Of a DNA stretch of 37,320 nucleotides, positions 33,393 through 37,320 are shown in pieces. Position 1 is the first letter of the stretch; the number at the start of each line of letters is the position of its first letter. The stretch comes from Sedimentisphaerales bacterium (lineage in GTDB: Bacteria > Planctomycetota > Phycisphaerae > Sedimentisphaerales > Anaerobacaceae), in the NCBI GenBank assembly GCA_016927855.1, contig JAFGLV010000169.1, positions 1-37,320 of the forward strand, read 5' to 3'. The position numbers were made by a program, and so were the translations under genes. Below the pieces are notes generated by a model. It was not told the DNA's origin. It saw nothing but the letters and a program-made list of their open reading frames with translations, and made no database searches.

Positions 33393-34427
33393 TCAGTCGA
33401 TGCGATAGACAGAAGGCCGGCCATTTTCGGCGCCGTCAAAGAGGATCAGGACCATCACGTGATCGGCGGCTTCTTCCAGAACGGTCATGGCTTCCGCCTT
33501 GCCTGGCGCGTCGGGAATCGACCCGATCTCATCGGCCTCCGCGTCCTTGCCGGCCCAATAGAACATATAGAAGCCGCGTCCTTTCTCGTAGTCGACGGTT
33601 TCGGGAAACTCCTCGGAAGGTTCGGAGCCTGCATTGCCCGCGACGATCAGGAATCCCGTTCGCAGCGCGACGATCTCGCGGATGCCCAGACCGGCGCCGA
33701 GTCGCAGCTTGTGAAGCACGTACCTCGGCCGCGTGGTCGCTCCAAAGACATCGTCGGCACCAACTTCGATCACGTAAGCATAGCCGTCCAAATTTGGATT
33801 GCGCAGGCCGACGAACAGCCGACCGTTTCGGATCGCCAGCCCTTCGATGTTGACGCCCTTCTGCTGGAGAGGCTTGCCGAAATGCAGACCGAGCACGGGA
33901 TCGTCGCGCAAGATGTCGGACAGAGTCGCGATGGCACCGTATACGCCCGGCAGCCCCGTCGCCGGGTCCACCTTCAGGCGGAACAACCGGTAGCGATTGC
34001 CTTGAACGTCGCCGCTCTTCTTGGCGATACCGTGCGAACCGACGACGTAGTAGAAATCCGCCTCGACGGCAATTCCTTCGATATCGATCTCGCCGCCGGA
34101 ACCCAGCAACTCGATGGTCCGCAGCGCCGTCAGCGTCTTGTCCGCGCGCGAAAGCGCGACCACCTGCACCGAACGGCTCTCGTCGGCGCCCACTAGACAG
34201 CGCGTCGGCGAAACGCAGGCGATACCGCTCAGGTCTTCACTCTCAAGCACCGGCCCCTCGAACGAATAACGCTCGACGAATTCGATATGCTCCCATCGCT
34301 TCGCTGCGCCGGGCGGCTCGTTCGACACCTCCTCCGTATCCGCGCATCCCAGACTCAGTCCCAGCAAGACTACAATCACCAGCCAGGTGTGATGGGCGAC
34401 ATCTCTACTCCTGCGTCTGCGAATCAT
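33393..34427 (-). CDS. Lipoprotein of the DUF3616 type, beta-propeller-like
   Basis: A 344-residue lipoprotein (MIRRRR start, hydrophobic core LVIVVLLGLSLGC, lipidated Cys28 with a slightly unusual lipobox SLGC). The body shows repeated propeller-like blades with DLSGIACVSPTRCLVGADES, DIEGIAVEADFYYVVGSHG and NIEGLAIRNGRLFVGLRNP, as in DUF3616 proteins of unknown function. The start ATG 34427 has no ribosome site; a strong promoter ends 8 bases before it, so the mRNA is probably leaderless. It precedes the alpha-galactosidase gene by 46 bases and is likely co-transcribed with it. Confidence 0.82.
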   Translation of the reverse strand: MIRRRRSRDVAHHTWLVIVVLLGLSLGCADTEEVSNEPPGAAKRWEHIEFVERYSFEGPVLESEDLSGIACVSPTRCLVGADESRSVQVVALSRADKTLTALRTIELLGSGGEIDIEGIAVEADFYYVVGSHGIAKKSGDVQGNRYRLFRLKVDPATGLPGVYGAIATLSDILRDDPVLGLHFGKPLQQKGVNIEGLAIRNGRLFVGLRNPNLDGYAYVIEVGADDVFGATTRPRYVLHKLRLGAGLGIREIVALRTGFLIVAGNAGSEPSEEFPETVDYEKGRGFYMFYWAGKDAEADEIGSIPDAPGKAEAMTVLEEAADHVMVLILFDGAENGRPSVYRID

Positions 34428-34434
34428 AGTCGCG

Positions 34435-34463
34435 AGTATAAGTGTTCAGGGAACGAACGTCAA
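34435..34463 (-). promoter_or_regulatory. Strong sigma-70-type promoter giving a leaderless mRNA
   Basis: On the minus strand TTGACG (34463-34458), a 17-base spacer and TATACT (34440-34435). The normal start distance of about 7 bases falls at 34428-34427, the A of the ATG at 34427. Confidence 0.65.
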
Positions 34464-34556
34464 CGTCCCTCGAATCCCCACTTCGGCCTTTGGAAGTATC
34501 TGGCCAATCGGCGACCATGGCCCTCGCTTGGCAAATGCAGACAGGACTGGAACCAT

Positions 34557-35351
34557 ATGCTGGAGCAATTCGGGACAACCAACGCCGTGATCCTGGCGGT
34601 CTATCTGGCGGGCATGGTCGCAATCGGTCTGGTGCTGGCCGGCCGGCAAAAGACGACGGAAGACTACTTCCTGGCCGGACGCAAGATGCCCTGGCTGGCC
34701 GTGGGCATGAGCATGTTTGCCTCGCTGACCAGCGCGACGACCTATATGGGCGTTCCCGCCTTCGCTTATCGCCATAACGTCGCGATGATGGGCCTGCTGG
34801 CGGTCGTGTACACCGTGCTGGGCGGGCTTTCCGCCGTCATCTGGACGGACGTCGTTCAGTTCATCATCCTGACCGGCGGCGCAGTCTGGCTGATCGGCAC
34901 GCTCCTGGTCCACGTGCCCGGCGGTGCCGCCGAGATTGTTCGCATCGCGGCCGAAGCCGGCAAGCTCGACGTCTTCGACTGGACCGACCTGAGCCGCCTG
35001 ACGATTCTCTCCGCCACGATCGGGTGGTTCTTCGTGTTCCTCAACGACTACGGCACCGACCAGGTAACGGTGCAGCGGCTACTGGCGGTCCGCGACGACA
35101 AGGGCGTGGTCCAAGCCATCGTTTTCAACGCGGTCAACGACCTGCTGATCAACGGCATGTTGACCCGGCGCGCGCACTTCGTCGGCTGGCTCGTGGGCGC
35201 GGGAGGTGCCATCACGCTGACGCTCCTGCTGCAACGGTTCGCTGGCGACTGGCTCATGACGATGCGGCACTTTCCGATCTCGTTCGCCGTGACAACAGCC
35301 ATCGGCTACACCGCCAGCTTGTGCACGAACGTGAATCGCAGCCCTTCTTGA
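34557..35351 (+). pseudogene. Sodium:solute symporter (SSS family) remnant with two in-frame gaps
   Basis: A 264-residue open frame that reads like a sodium:solute symporter of normally about 500 residues or more. The N-terminus is intact (QKTTEDYFLAGRKMPWLAVG, LTSATTYMGVPAFAYRHN). At about residue 75-80 it jumps to the later motif YTVLGGLSAVIWTDVVQ, skipping two to three helices. It then gives FVFLNDYGTDQVTVQRLLAVRD and jumps again near residue 200 from NAVNDLLING to a C-terminal-type segment TRRAHFVGWLVGAGG. Both losses keep the frame. Transport seems impossible in this form. ATG 34557 follows AGGACTGGAA. I call it a pseudogene; expression of a shortened protein cannot be excluded. Confidence 0.75.
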
Positions 35352-35422
35352 CCGCCGAGAGACTGGTTGGTAGGATCGGTTGCGGCAAGTAGTGTGATTT
35401 GTCGGGCTTGAGAGCGTGAGCC

Positions 35423-36439
35423 ATGCCAAGAACGAAACCAATCCGTCGAGGGCCGAGCCGAACGGAGCCCCACAGAAGGCCCATCGTGTGGATCGCCTGG
35501 TGCGGCGTGGGCGTTTGCCTGTGCCTGCTGGCGGTGGCGTGGGTCTGGCGGTCGGCGCCGTCGACGGCCGCGACCGGCGCCAATCCACCGGCCGACGCAC
35601 GAGCCGAGGACGCGCCGCCCAACTCCGAAGCAGCCTCCAGCACTCCGCAGCCGCCGGTGGCGGAGCAGGTCATCCGCTATCGCTACAAGGTCATCAAGAG
35701 CTATCCGCACAACACTGAGAACTACACCCAGGGACTCGTCTACCACGATGGCTTTCTCTACGAAGGCACAGGCCTGTACGGCCAGTCGGTCCTGACCAAA
35801 CGTCGTTTCACGGTGGCGACTTCCGAGCCGAACGGCTTGCCCTCCGACGCAGCGCCGACCGGCGAGCTGGGCGAGATCGTCAAGCAGACCCGCCTGCCCG
35901 ACCGGTACTTCGGCGAAGGCATCACCCTCTTCGGCGACAAGATCATCCAGCTCACCTGGAGGTCGCGCCTCGGCTTTGCCTACGACAAGGAAACGCTGCG
36001 GCAGACCGAGACCTTCACCTATGACACGCAAGGCTGGGGTTTGACCCACGACGGCACGCGATTGATCATGAGCGATGGGACCGCGACCCTTCGCTTCCTC
36101 GACCCGAACACATGCGCCGAGATCGGACTGCTGCACGTGCGCGACGAGCAGCGCGCGATCCGCCAGATCAACGAGCTCGAATACATCGACGGCATGATCT
36201 ACGCCAACATCTGGCCAACCGATTATATCGCGATCATCTCACCTCAGACCGGACTCGTCACCGGCTGGATCGACCTGACCGGCCTGCACACGCCGCCGCC
36301 CAACCACAACAACAACGTCATCCCCAACGGGATCGCCTACCTGCCCGAGAACAAGCACCTGCTCGTCACTGGCAAGCTCTGGCCCAAGATGTTCGAAATC
36401 GAGTTGGTCCCCCAGGCCACCCCGCCCGACGCACCGTAG
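35423..36439 (+). CDS. Glutaminyl-peptide cyclotransferase (plant/bacterial type)
   Basis: A 338-residue membrane-anchored protein: N-terminal positively charged stretch, one transmembrane helix (WIAWCGVGVCLCLLAVAWVW, about 23-42), a Pro/Ala/Glu-rich linker to about residue 80, then the five-bladed propeller of plant-type glutamine cyclotransferases. Motifs are NYTQGLVYHDGFLYEGTGLY, DRYFGEGITLFGDKIIQLTW, QGWGLTHDG, NELEYIDGMIYANIW and VTGKLWPKMFEI. The enzyme turns N-terminal Gln into pyroglutamate, protecting exported proteins. ATG 35423 is used; the upstream GAG-rich stretch is a weak ribosome site. It follows the symporter remnant after 71 bases. Confidence 0.92.
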   Translation: MPRTKPIRRGPSRTEPHRRPIVWIAWCGVGVCLCLLAVAWVWRSAPSTAATGANPPADARAEDAPPNSEAASSTPQPPVAEQVIRYRYKVIKSYPHNTENYTQGLVYHDGFLYEGTGLYGQSVLTKRRFTVATSEPNGLPSDAAPTGELGEIVKQTRLPDRYFGEGITLFGDKIIQLTWRSRLGFAYDKETLRQTETFTYDTQGWGLTHDGTRLIMSDGTATLRFLDPNTCAEIGLLHVRDEQRAIRQINELEYIDGMIYANIWPTDYIAIISPQTGLVTGWIDLTGLHTPPPNHNNNVIPNGIAYLPENKHLLVTGKLWPKMFEIELVPQATPPDAP

Positions 36440-37108
36440 AGACACCGAATCTGAGCACATCCGCCATTTCAGGCGCAGGTCTGCCCCGTCAATCGCGAAG
36501 CACGAATGCCACCGCGCGGAAAGCACGAATCTCGAAACTCGAAATCCGAAGCAAATTCGGCGCAGCCGGTTCGATTCAGTCCTCCTTCCGCATGTGCCCG
36601 GTTCTTCTCTTTCCGGGCACGAATGACACCTACGCCCCGACCGCAAAGGCTCGTGTCTGCGGCGGCTCCAGGGCAGAAGACAAACCTCCCGACCTTCCCC
36701 CTGAACCGCCTCTTCTCTTCCTTTCTCTGGGCCATTCCCAACCTCCAAGTACGCTAAAGCCGGATGAGCCCCTCTTGCCGGAGGCAAAGCAGGCGCGATC
36801 CATGCCATCTCACGTTTACATCGTGCCGTTGCAGGCCAGCCAGGCGGAAGAGCAGATCGCCCTGGAGGCGTGTAAGCCGTTTCACGAGAAGCACTTACCC
36901 TCGCTGCCGCCCGTGGCGTGGAAGAGAGCAGAGTGCATTTGTCGCATGGAACCAATGGCATATTCCCCGCTTGCCACGCAGGACAGGGTCCCGTAGGGTG
37001 TGCCCCGCACACCGCTTCCGCACCGGCTCACTCAACATCGTTCGAGTTTGGTGTGCCGGGCACACCCTACCCGGCTATGAAGTGAGGGCTCACCATCAAT
37101 TTGCCTCC
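36440..37108. other. Gene-poor stretch left of the attC site
   Basis: About 670 bases with no supportable gene. It contains AAGCACGAATCTCGAAACTC near 36521-36540 and GAAATCCGAAG after it, of the degenerate CGAAATTCGA type seen between genes in many planctomycete-like genomes. A short plus-strand frame, 36802-36996 (64 codons), ends in TAG at the edge of repeat R7; it has no ribosome site or recognisable domain. No second attC, no integrase and no attI are visible here. Confidence 0.5.
36993..37070. repeat. Palindromic repeat R7 (GTAGGGTGTG family)
   Basis: GTAGGGTGTGCCCCGCACACC at the left is closely complementary to GGTGTGCCGGGCACACCCTAC at the right, around about 36 bases. It lies between the convergent cyclotransferase and cassette genes, 38 bases from the attC site. 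Confidence 0.75.
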
Positions 37109-37171
37109 GCCCAACGATGAATTGAGGGGCGGCGAGTTTACGAGCCGTCCCGCTCCAATGATTTGTTAGGC
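37109..37171 (-). mobile_element. Integron attC recombination site
   Basis: Read on the minus strand, it begins GCCTAAC (37171-37165) and ends GTTGGGC (37115-37109), matching the attC consensus RYYYAAC...GTTRRRY. The 63-base interior is an imperfect palindrome: ATTGGAGCGGGACGGC pairs with GCCGCCCCTCAAT, with unpaired extra bases on one arm as attC needs for strand choice, around a short TCGTAAACT loop. The site directly follows the stop codon of a minus-strand gene, the normal cassette order. Length and layout fit cassette attC sites well. Confidence 0.8.
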
Positions 37172-37173
37172 AA

Positions 37174-37320
37174 TCATACTTTCATACCAGCCTTGAGTAA
37201 CTGCATCTCGCTGTTCAATTTGTCACCTAAGGCTATGTACGCGCGCACTTTCGCCTTGTAGTTTTTGTTGTCGTTTTGATATTCTCGCCAAGTGTACGTG
37301 TCTGATCCTGAACTCTTCAC
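37174..37320 (-). CDS. C-terminal end of an integron cassette gene (5' end outside window)
   Basis: Forty-eight codons and a TGA stop, open to the window edge, ending LLKAGMKV. The stretch is Lys/Asn-rich and helical (REYQNDNKNYKAKVRAYIAL) and clearly more AT-rich than the rest of the window, as expected of a cassette gene of foreign origin. The stop lies 2 bases before the attC site, a typical cassette arrangement. I recognise no family from this fragment. Confidence 0.6.
   Translation of the reverse strand: MKSSGSDTYTWREYQNDNKNYKAKVRAYIALGDKLNSEMQLLKAGMKV

Noticed and set aside
36802..36996. Small plus-strand frame of 64 codons ending at repeat R7
   Set aside because: No ribosome site, no recognisable domain, and the stop comes from a repeat. 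It could be a gene remnant, but I cannot support it as a gene.

Overview
The window looks like chromosomal DNA from a member of the Planctomycetota, probably an uncultured Phycisphaerae/Sedimentisphaerales-type lineage. This is inferred from gene content only: an ECF sigma factor with exported proteins, one ending in an H-X9-DG-like pseudopilin tail; lipoprotein and Tat-exported carbohydrate enzymes; a GH57/glycosyltransferase pair; and interspersed palindromic repeats, one of which encodes an HGHDARAT-type peptide. The DNA is GC-rich and densely coded on both strands. The ankyrin gene (7240-8517) and the right-hand edge are visibly more AT-rich.

Layout. 1-1529 (-): 3'-truncated GH3 lipoprotein glycosidase. 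2170-3707 (+): macro-domain hydrolase coupled to a zinc alcohol dehydrogenase. 4010-4498 (+): ferritin-like protein behind a good sigma-70-type promoter. 4601-6889 (-): AI-2E family permease and an enlarged RNase HII homologue. 7240-8517 (-): secreted ankyrin protein. 9248-10734 (+): ABM monooxygenase-like protein coupled to an iron alcohol dehydrogenase. 10783-14916 (-): four-gene chain PLD nuclease, DEDD exonuclease, ketopantoate-reductase-like protein and MutS2 without an Smr domain. 15184-15531 (+): STAS protein. 15671-18993 (-): phasin-like protein, ABC1/UbiB kinase and sn-glycerol-1-phosphate dehydrogenase. 19179-20231 (-): class I fructose-bisphosphate aldolase. 20790-23322 (+): glycogen-synthase-like glycosyltransferase and GH57 glucanase. 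23538-27018 (+): Tat-exported enolase-superfamily protein and an M28-like lipoprotein. 27140-30938 (+): ECF sigma factor, small membrane protein (candidate anti-sigma) and two exported proteins. 31013-34427 (-): DUF3616-like lipoprotein and GH36 alpha-galactosidase. 34557-36439 (+): decayed sodium:solute symporter and glutaminyl-peptide cyclotransferase. 37109-37320: integron attC site and the end of a cassette gene reading leftwards.

Many genes form tightly coupled pairs or chains. Six junctions use the 4-nt ATGA stop/start overlap. Themes are extracellular glycan breakdown (GH3, GH36), internal alpha-glucan and glycolytic metabolism (GT, GH57, aldolase), membrane lipid or isoprenoid chemistry (G1P dehydrogenase, UbiB) and DNA/RNA processing (MutS2, DEDD, PLD, RNase HII homologue).

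The strongest unusual signals are: (i) the attC site and cassette end at the right edge; (ii) a set of palindromic repeats that lie in convergent intergenic gaps, overlap stop codons and, in one case, sit in frame inside a gene whose enolase active site is already lost; (iii) two such repeats nested inside a second, unrelated inverted repeat; (iv) a symporter that has lost two internal blocks in frame; (v) an Smr-less MutS2 whose stop codon lies at a repeat edge.
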